Virus record (IMG/VR): IMGVR_UViG_3300025379_000799
Coordinates: 1 to 37,615 of that record
DNA length: 37,615 nt
Reading direction: 5' to 3' (one strand)
Source: a virus
A model generated the notes under the pieces. That model made no database searches, had not been told where the DNA came from, and saw only the letters and a list, made by a program, of their open reading frames with translations. Below, piece after piece: positions 37,510 to 37,615 of the stretch; position 1 is the stretch's first letter, and every line of letters starts with the position of its first letter. The position numbers and the translations under genes were made by a program.

Positions 37510-37512
37510 ATA
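37505..37512 (+). promoter_or_regulatory. Late-type promoter overlapping the o-spanin stop codon
   Basis: AATAAATA, one change from TATAAATA, includes the TAA stop at 37507-37509. The predicted start near 37518 leaves about 23 nt and an AAGGAG ribosome-binding site (37529-37534) before the ATG at 37541. Confidence 0.5.
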
Positions 37513-37540
37513 CGTATATAACAGCCAAAAGGAGCGAACT

Positions 37541-37615
37541 ATGGCAGAAGAAAAAGACGGCGGTGGAGCAGAATGGATGCAAAAACTATGGCGTCCAGCA
37601 ATGGGTTGGATGTAC
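37541..37615 (+). CDS. Probable 3-TM holin-family protein (3' partial)
   Basis: Only the first 25 residues are inside the window. AAGGAG lies 6 nt before the ATG. The segment EWMQKLWRPAMGWMY resembles the N-terminus of the three-TM holin family of T4-like marine phages, where the first membrane helix follows directly. A position right after endolysin and spanin genes supports a holin role. With no membrane segment yet visible, the call rests on this motif and context. Confidence 0.6.
   Translation, partial: MAEEKDGGGAEWMQKLWRPAMGWMY

Overview
This window reads as part of the genome of a T4-like marine myovirus (Caudoviricetes). The main reasons are a gp44-type sliding-clamp loader ATPase, a PhoH-like ATPase, a GroES/gp31-like co-chaperonin, several long tail-fibre or adhesin genes built from modules common in marine T4-like phages, and T4-like late-promoter octamers (TATAAATA and close variants) ahead of structural genes. 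An Rz/Rz1-like pair with a lipobox protein indicates a Gram-negative host. The DNA is AT-rich throughout, genes are tightly packed with ATGA/TAATG start-stop overlaps, and no tRNA, rRNA, CRISPR array, integrase or insertion sequence was seen.

Layout. (1) 1-6526: a co-directional cluster with three N-terminal-twitch radical SAM proteins (the first cut by the window edge), two unrecognised proteins and a 2-oxoglutarate/Fe(II) oxygenase-like protein. It ends at a 9-bp hairpin and is the best candidate for an undescribed system. (2) 6562-9299: a consensus sigma70-like promoter and a conserved unknown protein, then a late promoter inside a near-palindrome driving a 486-aa fibre-like protein. (3) 9302-12175: a host-like promoter drives a QueD/6-pyruvoyl-tetrahydropterin-synthase homologue, a small membrane protein and a UvsE UV-damage endonuclease. 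These are followed by a basic Lys/Ala-rich protein (minus), an Fe/Mn superoxide dismutase (plus) and a zinc-ribbon protein (minus), each with a late-type promoter. (4) 12221-32911: a long apparently late operon. It opens with an A-type Fe-S carrier, continues with a 4761-codon giant fibre/adhesin gene, a mini-fibre, further fibre and Ig-like proteins and small conserved proteins, and ends with a truncated DnaE-like protein and a GroES-like co-chaperonin. (5) 32933-34798: a terminator whose loop holds the -35 box of the next promoter, then clamp loader gp44 (plus) and phoH (minus), which converge on a shared bidirectional terminator. (6) 34803-37615: a late promoter, two conserved unknown proteins and a lysis module (GH19 endolysin, i-spanin-like, o-spanin-like lipoprotein, and the start of a probable 3-TM holin-family protein).

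Working together. Promoters with TTGACT-(16-17)-TATAAT precede the 6622 gene, queD/uvsE and gp44, whereas TAAATA-type promoters precede fibre, SOD, Fe-S carrier, lysis and other probably late genes. Four tail-associated genes share a short N-terminal domain and three share a C-terminal cap, as if fibres of very different length were built from common ends. Fe-S, radical SAM, Fe(II) oxygenase and Fe/Mn-SOD functions together suggest unusual investment in iron and redox chemistry. That link is inference. No stretch of more than 300 bases lacks a gene; the longest gap is 34676-34838.
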